Shown: in pieces, positions 36,519 through 45,459 of the stretch | Layout of the letters: each line of letters begins with the position of its first letter | Numbering within the stretch: the stretch's first letter is position 1 | Source: an uncultured SAR86 cluster bacterium | GTDB lineage: Bacteria > Pseudomonadota > Gammaproteobacteria > Magnimaribacterales > TMED112 | Length of the DNA stretch: 64,000 nt | NCBI GenBank assembly: GCA_902535365.1 | Contig: CACATF010000001.1 | Location: 380,077-444,076 of the forward strand | Reading direction: 5' to 3' | Notes under the pieces: model-generated | What the model was told of the DNA's origin: nothing | The model's input: the letters and a program-made list of their open reading frames with translations, nothing else | Database searches by the model: none | Position numbers and translations under genes: made by a program

Positions 36519-37100
36519 ATGGCCTTAGTTGATCCAAAAGAAACCATTCAATCAAAAGAAGTTCAAGAATTGGTAAAGTTTTTTAATGAAACTTTAGGAT
36601 TCTGTCCCAATTCTGTTCTGACGATGCAAAGAAAACCTGGTTTGGCTGAAGCATTCGTTAATTTAAATAAAGCGGTGATGAAAAATGACTCAGAAATAAC
36701 TTCTGAATTTAAACGGTTAATAGCTTTTGTTTCGAGCAATGCCACAGGATGTCGTTATTGCCAAGCTCACACCATCAGAGCCGCAGAAAGATATGGGTCA
36801 TCAAAAGAGAGAATGTTAGAAATCTGGAATTTTGAAGAAAGTGCTCATTTTTCTGAAAGGGAAAAATCTGCTCTGGCATTCGCAATTGCTGCAAGTAAAG
36901 TCCCTCAAGCAGTCACTCCAAACCTTGAGCAAAATCTAAAAATACATTGGTCAGATGATGAGATTGTTGAAATTATGGGTGTTGTAGCATTGTTTGGCTA
37001 TTTAAATAGGTGGAATGATGTAATGGCAACTCCATTGGAAAATGATGCAGCCTTATCTGCAAAAGAATTATTGGCTTCTTGGGATAGGGGAAGGCATTAA
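36519..37100 (+). CDS. Carboxymuconolactone decarboxylase/AhpD-like family protein
   Basis: The protein is about 193 aa. It has the AhpD-type redox motif CRYCQAH (CxxCxxH) in FVSSNATGCRYCQAHTIRAA, followed by the helical FSEREKSALAFAIAASKVP region of CMD proteins. Such proteins act as thiol peroxidases or decarboxylases; which applies here is not clear. The ORF track starts inside the tRNA. ATG 36501 overlaps the tRNA CCA, so I chose ATG 36519 (MALVDPKE); neither has a Shine-Dalgarno. It converges with the esterase gene (4 bp overlap). Confidence 0.8.
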   Translation: MALVDPKETIQSKEVQELVKFFNETLGFCPNSVLTMQRKPGLAEAFVNLNKAVMKNDSEITSEFKRLIAFVSSNATGCRYCQAHTIRAAERYGSSKERMLEIWNFEESAHFSEREKSALAFAIAASKVPQAVTPNLEQNLKIHWSDDEIVEIMGVVALFGYLNRWNDVMATPLENDAALSAKELLASWDRGRH

Positions 37101-37942
37101 TCAATCAATACTGCAGCAGCAGATGGTGCCATTTTGCGATTGCTGTGATCAACCCCTCTAATTTCTTTGTAACTCCAGTTAAAATTAAGATTATTCTGTT
37201 CGGTCATTTTGGATACCGATTGATAAAAATTAATTGCTCGTTTAAATCTGTTTGGTCCTTGTCTCATTGCTCCATCTGACTGATTTAAAGATGAAGTAAC
37301 TTTCACATCATGAGATCCAATATGAATATGAAGATCCATCGACAGAAAATCTCTAATATTTTTAGATGTAAGACCAATAGGGGGTTCTTTCAGCCCATAT
37401 GGAAAAGATCCACCATCTAAAAATGTATACCAGCCTGAATTAGCAGCAACAGCGGTTTTTACTTTTGGCGCATCCGACATCAGCAAATATCTATGCACAA
37501 ATTGGGCACCACCAGAGTGACCATAAATCTTGTATAGGTCGGTCTTCACTCCGAATAAATTTTTATAGTGGTTGAACATAATGTCTATAGAGTTGTTTAG
37601 ATACAAATCTCTATTCTTCAGTATCTTTCCAGTAGACGAAGACATTTGCAAGGTATTGTAGTTTGAGAATTTTGACCGAGAAAACTCTGGGGCAATTAGA
37701 ATGATATTCTTATCTTTGGCATGATTAGCCCAAACTTCGATATAACCATCAGCATTTCTGCTATTTCCATGGATGATAAAAAGAATTTCTGTTTGATCAT
37801 TAACTTCTTGGGGCAGAACATAAAAAACATTGATTGAAGGCTTGTCCCATTCGGCAAATACTGTTTTCTCATAAACGGCAGCTGCAGAATAAAGTGTCAG
37901 AGTGCTAAGTGCCAGCAAAAAAAGTTGCTTGATTTTATCCAT
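37097..37942 (-). CDS. Secreted alpha/beta hydrolase
   Basis: This 281-aa protein has an N-terminal signal peptide and an alpha/beta hydrolase core. It has ILFIIHGNSRNADGY (oxyanion HGN, about 54-68), nucleophile in IYGHSGGAQFVHRYL (Ser about 146), and a C-terminal DHSNRKMAPSAA that may supply the histidine. The fold resembles PHB-depolymerase/esterase proteins; the substrate is not known. Only 32 bp separate its start from the divergent glycosyltransferase start. Confidence 0.75.
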   Translation of the reverse strand: MDKIKQLFLLALSTLTLYSAAAVYEKTVFAEWDKPSINVFYVLPQEVNDQTEILFIIHGNSRNADGYIEVWANHAKDKNIILIAPEFSRSKFSNYNTLQMSSSTGKILKNRDLYLNNSIDIMFNHYKNLFGVKTDLYKIYGHSGGAQFVHRYLLMSDAPKVKTAVAANSGWYTFLDGGSFPYGLKEPPIGLTSKNIRDFLSMDLHIHIGSHDVKVTSSLNQSDGAMRQGPNRFKRAINFYQSVSKMTEQNNLNFNWSYKEIRGVDHSNRKMAPSAAAVLID

Positions 37943-37974
37943 ACCTTATATTGTAACTCTAGCAAAGACGAAAT

Positions 37975-39048
37975 ATGTTTGAAATTAGCGTTATTATTCC
38001 AACCTACAATGAGTCTGAAAATATTATTGGGCTAATTGTTGAAGTTCAATCCCAGCTTGAAGGTTATGATTACGAAATTATTGTTGTAGATGACAATAGC
38101 CCTGATGGCACACATTTAAAAGTAAAGGATTATGCTAAAAATAATTCAAAAGTGTCCTGTATCAATAGAACTTGGAAAAAGGGCCTTTCATCAGCAGTCG
38201 TTGAAGGGGTTGCTCTATCTACAAAAAGATATATCAGCGTGATGGATGGTGATGGGCAGCACGATCCAGAAGATTTGAAAAGGATGATTGAGCTGGCCAA
38301 AGCAGAAGATTCTGACATTGTGATTGGTTCTAGGTTCCTCAATGAAGCAAACACTGCTTCTTTGTCGGCAAACAGAAATAAACTTAGTAAAGTTGGGATA
38401 AGTATTACAAATCTGTTCAGTAATGTTAGATCAACAGACCCATTGTCTGGTTTGTTTTTAATTAGAAAAGAGAAGTTCACAGATGTTCAAGAAAAATTAT
38501 ATAAAGACGGCTTCAAGATCCTTTTTGATATTTTGATGCTATCTAAGGGGTTGCAGCTTAATGAAGTGCAAATTAATTTTAGAGAAAGGCTAAGAGGAGA
38601 GAGTAAATTAAATATTTCTACTGTTTTTAATCTTGGGGGACAAATACTTGAGAACCTTTCGCGTGGTTTGATACCTGCAAATTTTTTAGTTTTTTCACTG
38701 GTTGGATCATTTGGAGTTTTGGTGCACCTAGCTGTCTTAAATATAGCCTTAGTTGCTAATCAAAGCTTTATTCCATCAAATATTTTGGCAACGCTTGTTG
38801 CTATGACTTCAAACTATTTTATGAATAACTATCTTACCTTTCACAACATGCATAAAACCTTTAATCAAAGACTTGCTGGGGCTTTAAAGTATTTCTTTGC
38901 CAATTCTTTTTCAATAATTGCCAACATAGGGGTTGCATCTCAACTCTATTTAAATGATTTTACAGCAATGTCTTCAGCTTTATTTGGTATTCTGGCAGGA
39001 TTGATTCTTAATTACTTCTTGAGTGTAAATTTAGTTTTCAAAAAATGA
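37975..39048 (+). CDS. GT2 glycosyltransferase fused to a GtrA-like membrane domain
   Basis: The 357-aa protein has a GT-A glycosyltransferase of the dolichol-phosphate mannosyltransferase type (SVIIPTYNESENI, VDDNSPDGT, MDGDGQHDPED with the DxD-like motif, GSRF), about 1-220. Four helices of a GtrA domain (about 235-355) follow. It should transfer a sugar to a polyprenyl phosphate and pass it across the inner membrane. It overlaps the downstream GT-C-like gene by 4 bp, which would provide the matching polyprenyl-phosphosugar-using transferase. Confidence 0.85.
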   Translation: MFEISVIIPTYNESENIIGLIVEVQSQLEGYDYEIIVVDDNSPDGTHLKVKDYAKNNSKVSCINRTWKKGLSSAVVEGVALSTKRYISVMDGDGQHDPEDLKRMIELAKAEDSDIVIGSRFLNEANTASLSANRNKLSKVGISITNLFSNVRSTDPLSGLFLIRKEKFTDVQEKLYKDGFKILFDILMLSKGLQLNEVQINFRERLRGESKLNISTVFNLGGQILENLSRGLIPANFLVFSLVGSFGVLVHLAVLNIALVANQSFIPSNILATLVAMTSNYFMNNYLTFHNMHKTFNQRLAGALKYFFANSFSIIANIGVASQLYLNDFTAMSSALFGILAGLILNYFLSVNLVFKK

Positions 39049-40145
39049 TGATTAGGGCGATTAATTGTATTTTTTTGATCTTTGCCCTGATTTTTATATT
39101 TCAAAAAACAGAAAAGGAGCACTACTACAACTGGGATGCAATTCCTTATTCAATGGGTCTACATATATATGAAGGCAGATCAGTTGATGAAGCTCATTAT
39201 TTAACTTACTACAACTTAAGAGAAGAAGTAGGGCCAAGGCTGTTTCAAGACTTATGTTGCTCAGGCAAATACAGAAGCGACCAATTTTCCAGCTCAGAAA
39301 ATCTTAATTCAATGTTGCCAATGTATGTGTCTAAACCTGGGTACATATCTTTAATAAGTGCGGTAAAGAATGTTTTTAATATTAGTGAATATCAAGCCAT
39401 GAAATACATCTCTATATATGCAGTTCTGTTGTTAAGTCTTTTGTTCTTTGTGTCATTTTTTCAAGCCAGTGGTATTGCTCAATTTGCATGGATACCATTA
39501 GTCATAGCTGGCGATATTCTTTTTCTTGGGAAGTTGATGACCCCAGACGCTGTTACCACCTTAATCTTTGCGCTTGGCCTGGTGTTCCTGTTAAGTAAAC
39601 GCCTAATAAGTGGCTATATTTTCCTAGCATTATCAATGTTGTTTAGACTAGATATGATTGTGGCGGTGGGTCTTTTAGGTTTATTGCCACTTTTAAATCA
39701 AAAATTTATTTTTGCTGCTGTAAATTCAATAGTTTTCTTATCAATTTATTTTATTGTTTCTTCTGGATCTGATCATATTGGATGGTGGGCACATTTCTAC
39801 ACAAGCGTAATAAGCCAACAAAGCAATCTAACTGATTTTAAGCCCGAATTTGATTTTGAAAGATATCTTTCAATTGTTTTCGGCAATCTGGAGTGGATTT
39901 TGAGAGACACAAATTACATTAAGTGGTTTGCTATGAATCTTATTTTATTTTTTACCGGTGCATACTTTTATCAAAAGAAAAAAAATGTTTTCTTAAATAC
40001 GGTATTAATGATTCTGTGCGTATCGATAATAATTAAGTTCTTCTTATTCCCTAAAGTCGATGCAAGAATTTATCTTTCAATACTAACGCCTGCTTTATTC
40101 ATTGCGTTTTTTAATTTGAGTTATAGAAAAAAGGTGGAGTCATAA
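39045..40145 (+). CDS. GT-C-like polytopic membrane protein
   Basis: The 366-aa protein has about 9-10 transmembrane helices. After the first helix a periplasmic loop has the acidic YYNWDAIPYSM motif and a long soluble stretch, as in GT-C glycosyltransferases, which use polyprenyl-phosphosugars. No named family is certain. The 4-bp overlap with the GT2-GtrA gene supports a pair in which sugar is made on the inside and used on the outside, perhaps to decorate a surface lipid or glycan. Confidence 0.6.
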   Translation: MMIRAINCIFLIFALIFIFQKTEKEHYYNWDAIPYSMGLHIYEGRSVDEAHYLTYYNLREEVGPRLFQDLCCSGKYRSDQFSSSENLNSMLPMYVSKPGYISLISAVKNVFNISEYQAMKYISIYAVLLLSLLFFVSFFQASGIAQFAWIPLVIAGDILFLGKLMTPDAVTTLIFALGLVFLLSKRLISGYIFLALSMLFRLDMIVAVGLLGLLPLLNQKFIFAAVNSIVFLSIYFIVSSGSDHIGWWAHFYTSVISQQSNLTDFKPEFDFERYLSIVFGNLEWILRDTNYIKWFAMNLILFFTGAYFYQKKKNVFLNTVLMILCVSIIIKFFLFPKVDARIYLSILTPALFIAFFNLSYRKKVES

Positions 40146-40170
40146 AGGGGTTATTTAGTACACTAAGTAA

Positions 40171-41325
40171 ATGCGCTTAATTTCAATTTTAACTACAGTA
40201 TTTTTAGCTGCATGCGGAGGTGGAGGCAGTTCAGCCCCTGAAGAAACTCCTACTCCTACTCCTGCCCCAACCACACAAAACTGCAATGTGTTTGTTACTA
40301 AAGGCCCATATCCTCAAATTTGGCCCACATTGGAATGGAACACTGCTTCTCTAGAAAGTCAGGGTATGTGCCCAGATGAAGTTCAAAGTGTAATTGACTA
40401 TGCATTTCTAGAAGGCAATGATACGGGCGCAATTATTGTAATTAGAAATGGTTACATTGTTATTGAAGAATACGATTCAGGAAAAACAGAAAATGATTTG
40501 GCAACAAGTTGGTCAGTGGGAAAAAGTTTTGCCAGCGCTTTGATGGGTGTGGCCTTAGAGGAAGGCTTAGTGAGTTCGCTTGATGAAACAACAGGACAAT
40601 TCTTTCCTGAATGGGCTGGGACTGAACGAGAAAATATTACTATTAGAAATTTAATGACATTACGAACGGGTCTAGAGGCAGACTGCCTGGGGCCGCCTAA
40701 TGACTTTGATAATGGAGGCAATAGTATTTATTTTTCTCTTGATCAGGTCGCATGTGCTTTGAATCGCGAATTACAAGGACCAATCGGCGAGAAGCTATAT
40801 AGCTATTCAAATTCTGATGTCATGTTAGCAGGAGAGATCATGGAAATTACTTCTGGTATGAAGTTAGATGAGTATTTAGATCAAAAACTTGGGTCAATTA
40901 TGAATGCTGATTACCAGTGGTGGGAGGATGCATTTGGGAATTCACTTGGATATTGCTGTATTGACGCAACACCACGAGATTTTGGTAGGTTTGGTCTACT
41001 GTTTGCAAGAAATGGTGAATGGGATGGACAGCAACTCATACCTCAATCCTGGATAGAGCTCAGTACAAGTTTAGCTTTGAATGGTGAATACGGATATTAC
41101 TGGTGGCCAATAAATGGACATGATGGTTTTGTTGCTATAGGTTTGCACGGCCAAACCATTGCAGTGATACCAGAGGACAATCTAGTCATCATGAGATTTG
41201 GAAACTATTCCAGGCTTGGTGATGGCTCCACTGTTAGAGTTGGCACTAATGGACATTCGACTAGTCAGCCGCTTAGTTATGACATAACTTCTTTTATTAA
41301 TAGGGTTACTGCTCTAATTAGATGA
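40171..41325 (+). CDS. Beta-lactamase-fold (class C/esterase-like) serine hydrolase lipoprotein
   Basis: The 384-aa protein has lipobox LAACGGGGSS and a Pro/Thr spacer, then a serine beta-lactamase fold. It has SxxK in SWSVGKSF (Ser115, Lys118), the YxN motif YSN (Tyr212), and an HGQTIAVIP-like end segment taking the KTG position. These proteins are often esterases or D-amino peptidases, not resistance enzymes, and nothing here points to antibiotic hydrolysis. It lies 25 bp after the GT-C-like gene and 32 bp before the peptidase. Confidence 0.82.
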   Translation: MRLISILTTVFLAACGGGGSSAPEETPTPTPAPTTQNCNVFVTKGPYPQIWPTLEWNTASLESQGMCPDEVQSVIDYAFLEGNDTGAIIVIRNGYIVIEEYDSGKTENDLATSWSVGKSFASALMGVALEEGLVSSLDETTGQFFPEWAGTERENITIRNLMTLRTGLEADCLGPPNDFDNGGNSIYFSLDQVACALNRELQGPIGEKLYSYSNSDVMLAGEIMEITSGMKLDEYLDQKLGSIMNADYQWWEDAFGNSLGYCCIDATPRDFGRFGLLFARNGEWDGQQLIPQSWIELSTSLALNGEYGYYWWPINGHDGFVAIGLHGQTIAVIPEDNLVIMRFGNYSRLGDGSTVRVGTNGHSTSQPLSYDITSFINRVTALIR

Positions 41326-41357
41326 TTTTTAATTTAAAATTAGTATAGTTTTTACAT

Positions 41358-43436
41358 ATGTTAAAAAAATACCTTTCAATTCTTTTTCTTTTCGTTTCAG
41401 TTCAAAACATGTTTGCCGACTATGGCTGGGTGCAAGATCTTGTTGGGATAGATGAAGAGTCTTTTAATTATGTGGAGGGAAGTGATCCGGATTTAGAGAA
41501 TTACACAAAAGATGCTTTCTTTACTAATGTCACACTGTCTCCAAATGGCAAATACTTAGCTTTTCAAAGCAAAAGTTCAGAATTTACCGAAGGTATTTTA
41601 GTTGCAGATGCAGAAAAATACTTTGAGAAAGGATTAGCAGGATCAACAGTAGCAAAAATTGCAGTTGAAGGTGGTGAGGACCAAGATTTAGGTGTCAGGC
41701 AGTTGTTCTTGTGTAATGCAATTTGGGCTTCAAATAGATATATCTTAATTGAGTTATGTGGAAAGCGTTTTGACTTCATAGAAGGCGAAATTTTTGTTGC
41801 TTTAGGGGTGTTTAAAATTTTTGATATGGAAACGAAAGAGTTTAGGAACTTCTTGTATCCTGTGGAGGGCGGCAGTTCTAAAGGAAGTCAAAATTTTCAA
41901 GATAGAATTAAAGTAGCCACATTCATTTCTAGATACGATGATGATCATATCCTCATGTCTATTCCAGAGAATAGAAGAGGGTACCGCTTTGCAAATCTTA
42001 GAAAGATAAGATTAGACAAAAGAGGCACTGAAGCACGTGGAGATAATGTTTATGTTTCAAAAGAGCCTTGCCAGACACAAATACGATTCAGAGCTTCAAA
42101 TTTTTGCAATCAAAGCAATATTTATTTGCTAGACCAAAATAAGAAACCTGTTCTAACCTTTTCGAGCGATCTTGATGGTGTCTATGCTCACCTAGCTGAC
42201 AAAGAAACCACAAAGATTGATATTGATTTAGAAGATTTTACACCAGTTGCAATTAAAGGTAGTAATTTATATATGGTAAATAATTCAGGTCTTGCACCAA
42301 GCGCAGTAAGCGTCTTCAATATCAAAACAAAAAAAATAAATAAAATCTCACCATCGGATTGCTCAACAGTTGGCTCTGCTTACAACTCTCTTAATCAAAA
42401 TGTGCCCTATGCAGTTCAAATGGAATGTGATGGATACAAAGAAATTATATATTTTGATCAAGAAAGTAGGGACGCAAAGCTACTGATGAACCTTTCACGA
42501 AGCTTTCCAGATAAATATATTAGTTTTGGTGGGTGGACAGATTCAAATGACAAAGCCTTGTTATCTATACAGGATTCATCTAGTTTTGTTGAAGTATTCC
42601 TTTTAGATTTAAAGAAACAAAAACTCCAATTTGTAGGAACTGCATCCAATATACCTAAGGATAAATTATTTAAAAATGAGAGAAGAAAATTTACCACTAG
42701 AGATGGCGAGACAATTTATGGCTATCTAACAAAACCAAAACAAAAAATTAAAAAACTTTTTGTATATGTGCATGGTGGTCCATATGGTGTAAGAGATTTT
42801 GATGCATTTGACCCATTCGAGCAATATTTAGTAAGTAAGGGCGCAGCTGTTTTGAAAGTAAACTTTCGCGGTTCAGGCGGCTTTGGCCAAGAAAAAATTG
42901 AGAATGCTTATAAAGAATGGGGAGGAATGCTTCTTAATGATGTTGCAGATGCAACTATTGCTACTCAAAAAGAATTAGGGTTAAGCAGAGATGAAACATG
43001 CGCAGTCGGAGCTAGTTATGGTGGTTATGCTGCCCTTACTTTGGCTTATAAACATGGAGATATATTTGAATGTGTAGCTGGCGGCATGGGTGTATATGAC
43101 ATGAAGATCTTAAGGGATGGTTCAGATGAAAGCATTTATACATATCAAGACGATTATTTTGAAATAGCAGAAGATTTTTGGGGGAGTGATGAAAAACAAC
43201 ATATTGATTTTTCTCCTGTTTTTAATGCTGACAAAATGAAGAGCAGAATTTTAATGTGGCATGGTTTACAAGATCCAATTTCACCAATTATGCATCTTGA
43301 TTTAATGAAAGAAGCTTTAGAAGAAAATAACGTGGAATATAAGTCATTCACGATGAGCAGACTAGGCCATACTTTTGGAAGAGAAGAAGATATGCGAGCG
43401 CACTTCCCAGTTATCAAAGATTTTTTATTTGAGTGA
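41358..43436 (+). CDS. S9-family prolyl-oligopeptidase-like peptidase
   Basis: The 692-aa protein has a signal peptide (about 1-20), a beta-propeller N-domain (about 50-440) and a C-terminal alpha/beta hydrolase peptidase domain. That domain has YVHGGPYGVRDFD, the nucleophile in VGASYGGYAAL (Ser553), the acid in WHGLQDPISP and the histidine in SRLGHTFGR. The pattern matches S9C acylaminoacyl/dipeptidyl peptidases that release peptides in the periplasm. It converges with the MFS gene, with one base between the stops. Confidence 0.9.
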   Translation: MLKKYLSILFLFVSVQNMFADYGWVQDLVGIDEESFNYVEGSDPDLENYTKDAFFTNVTLSPNGKYLAFQSKSSEFTEGILVADAEKYFEKGLAGSTVAKIAVEGGEDQDLGVRQLFLCNAIWASNRYILIELCGKRFDFIEGEIFVALGVFKIFDMETKEFRNFLYPVEGGSSKGSQNFQDRIKVATFISRYDDDHILMSIPENRRGYRFANLRKIRLDKRGTEARGDNVYVSKEPCQTQIRFRASNFCNQSNIYLLDQNKKPVLTFSSDLDGVYAHLADKETTKIDIDLEDFTPVAIKGSNLYMVNNSGLAPSAVSVFNIKTKKINKISPSDCSTVGSAYNSLNQNVPYAVQMECDGYKEIIYFDQESRDAKLLMNLSRSFPDKYISFGGWTDSNDKALLSIQDSSSFVEVFLLDLKKQKLQFVGTASNIPKDKLFKNERRKFTTRDGETIYGYLTKPKQKIKKLFVYVHGGPYGVRDFDAFDPFEQYLVSKGAAVLKVNFRGSGGFGQEKIENAYKEWGGMLLNDVADATIATQKELGLSRDETCAVGASYGGYAALTLAYKHGDIFECVAGGMGVYDMKILRDGSDESIYTYQDDYFEIAEDFWGSDEKQHIDFSPVFNADKMKSRILMWHGLQDPISPIMHLDLMKEALEENNVEYKSFTMSRLGHTFGREEDMRAHFPVIKDFLFE

Positions 43437-43437
43437 G

Positions 43438-44703
43438 TTAACCAAAATCACGAGCAAGTTTAGCTTTATCACTTTCGTAAAACTTACCGGCTAGATAATA
43501 GAGAATTGGACCCAGAATCAAGAACATTATGTTGAAGCCAACAAGAGTAATTGTGTATGGAATTTCAACTTCTGATGCAATTAGAGAATCCAATGCTATG
43601 CCTGCAATCATGCTGCCAGGAACATAACCTAAAAGATTCAAACATACTAAGTTAAAACCAACAATAGTTCCTCGGATGTTAGAAGGCACAAGTTCTTGAA
43701 TTACCGCAAACACTGGGCCATAAAAACATCCTAAACTAAATGCAGACACGCAAATTCCTGCCCAGAACAGGAAATCTGTTGGTTCAAGATATCGCGTAAA
43801 AGCAAAAGGCACTGTTAATAGAGTTAGAATCAATAAAAACCATGTCCTAGGAAAATTATATTTTTTTAATGCCCAGTCGCTAAATGTACCACCAAAGACA
43901 CTCCCCAGAAGACCAAAGATAGTAAATATCCAACCCGATGCTTGAGCAAATGCCGCTCTATCTAACCCTTTATCTTGAATGGCCCAAACTTGATCAAAGA
44001 CTGACGCTCCTAAAAGTACATGGTAGATAGTTCCAGCTAGAATAGTTAAAACTAATGATTTTGATGTTCGTAATACCTTAAATAATAATGTGATTATTTC
44101 TAGAAATGATTGTTTGGGAGCCTTAGTGGTGACTGTTTTTCTTGGTGTATCTTTAACAAGCAGCATCACTAGACCCAACACAACACCAATTCCACCAAGC
44201 AAATAAAAGCATCCTCTCCAACCAATCACAGGCGCTAAATAACCAGCTAAAATTAAGCTAACACCAACACCTAAGGGTACACCCATGTAATAAAATCCAG
44301 CTGCAAAACCTAATCTTTTAATGTCGTAGCGATCCGACAAGATTGACATCGTTGTCGGCGTCATAGCTGATTCGCCAATACCAATAAAAAGTCTTGGTAT
44401 AGCAAGAGTTACAAAGTTTTTTGCCATACCAGAAACAGCAGTGAAAAAGCTCCAGACAATGACACCAATACCAATTATTTTTGTTCGGTTATATCTATCA
44501 GCCAAAGTGCCAACAAATAAGCCTGATACCGTATAAAAGAAGATAAAAATTACACCGGTTAGCAAGCCAAACTGAGTATTGGTGAGTTCTAGATCTGGGA
44601 TAATAAAATTAGCAAAGCTTGCAAGAAATTGCCTATCAACAAAATTGATTATATTTAAAACAGTGACAAATACTAAAAAGCTAGTGTTCCTTAAATTAAA
44701 GAT
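43438..44703 (-). CDS. MFS transporter with unresolved start (possible frameshift)
   Basis: The ORF track begins at a TTG (44565) inside the first helices. The frame stays open upstream to 44724 and encodes a proper MFS N-terminus there, with FLVFVTVLNIINFVDRQFL and FANFIIPDLELTNTQFGLLTG; the first conserved loop follows as GTLADRYNRTK. No ATG, GTG or TTG lies in that frame between the stop at 44725-44727 and this region. Removing one G from the G5 run (C5 on plus, 44708-44712) would join it to ATG 44734. So this is either a frameshift or an unusual start, for example ATC at 44703 after AAGGGGG. About 12 helices; substrate unknown. Confidence 0.7.
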   Translation of the reverse strand: MFNLRNTSFLVFVTVLNIINFVDRQFLASFANFIIPDLELTNTQFGLLTGVIFIFFYTVSGLFVGTLADRYNRTKIIGIGVIVWSFFTAVSGMAKNFVTLAIPRLFIGIGESAMTPTTMSILSDRYDIKRLGFAAGFYYMGVPLGVGVSLILAGYLAPVIGWRGCFYLLGGIGVVLGLVMLLVKDTPRKTVTTKAPKQSFLEIITLLFKVLRTSKSLVLTILAGTIYHVLLGASVFDQVWAIQDKGLDRAAFAQASGWIFTIFGLLGSVFGGTFSDWALKKYNFPRTWFLLILTLLTVPFAFTRYLEPTDFLFWAGICVSAFSLGCFYGPVFAVIQELVPSNIRGTIVGFNLVCLNLLGYVPGSMIAGIALDSLIASEVEIPYTITLVGFNIMFLILGPILYYLAGKFYESDKAKLARDFG

Positions 44704-44769
44704 ATATCCCCCTTTGCGATGTAATTATTATCATAATCCCATAAGGATTATTTTAAAAACTCATTTTTA

Positions 44770-45459
44770 TCAAAAACTAATTGAACTCTCGTTTACAAAC
44801 AAAATTTTATCGTCTTTCTTTTTTCCAATGAGTTGGCCATCGTGGTTGATGCCCATAAAAAACAACTCTTCATTATTCGATTCAAGCATAATTTCCTTTT
44901 CGTTATGAATACATAAATTGGTCCATCTATTGCTCCAATCCTCATCAAGATCATCTTCTAAAAATACAAAGAGTTTTGAAGAAAGCATTTCAATTATTTG
45001 TTCCGTAACTTTATCTATATCTGTATTTATCTCTAAATTACCCCATTGCTTATTTGAGTCTGATAATTGTAAGTTGACACCAATGCCTATAACTATTTTA
45101 AAAATGTTATTCATTGATGAGGTTTCTACCAAAATACCACCTACTTTTTTATTTAAATAAAAAAGATCATTTGGCCACTTAAGAAGCACATTTTTTTTAA
45201 GGATTTGTTGGAGAGATTCAGCAAGAATTAAACCAACTTTAACACTTAGCCCATTAATAAGATTGTGTCTGGTAAAGCCAAATGAAAAATAAAGATTGCC
45301 TTTGGGGCTGTTCCATTCTTTTTCATTACGACCTCGACCTTTTGTTTGCATATCAGCTGTTACAAGAATTGGTATATCGGAATTGTTTAACTCATTAAGA
45401 CAGATATCATTTGTAGATTCTGTTTCATCAAGATGAATTCGTTTTAAGCCGCTTGGCAT
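44770..45459 (-). CDS. birA: Biotin--[acetyl-CoA-carboxylase] ligase (short BirA)
   Basis: The 229-aa protein has the biotin ligase core. DETESTNDI is followed by the adenylate-forming loop KGRGRNEKEWNSPKGNLYFS (GRGR, about 40-43), LLKWPNDLFYLNKKVGGILVE and IGIGVNL. It biotinylates the BCCP subunit of acetyl-CoA carboxylase. It lacks the N-terminal winged HTH of E. coli BirA, so it should not repress transcription directly. Its start overlaps the stop of the second YwaF gene by one base. Confidence 0.93.
   Translation of the reverse strand: MPSGLKRIHLDETESTNDICLNELNNSDIPILVTADMQTKGRGRNEKEWNSPKGNLYFSFGFTRHNLINGLSVKVGLILAESLQQILKKNVLLKWPNDLFYLNKKVGGILVETSSMNNIFKIVIGIGVNLQLSDSNKQWGNLEINTDIDKVTEQIIEMLSSKLFVFLEDDLDEDWSNRWTNLCIHNEKEIMLESNNEELFFMGINHDGQLIGKKKDDKILFVNESSISF

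Noticed and set aside
40171-41325. Reading the beta-lactamase-fold protein as an antibiotic-resistance gene
   Set aside because: SxxK and YxN are also shared by esterases and peptidases; lipoprotein form and context do not suggest resistance.
41326-41357. TTTTTAATTTAAAATTAG as a terminator
   Set aside because: The stem is purely A/T and weak, with no clear T-run.
44579-44908. 109-aa plus-strand ORF
   Set aside because: It is opposite the genuine N-terminus of the MFS transporter and the end of birA; its composition is shadow-like.
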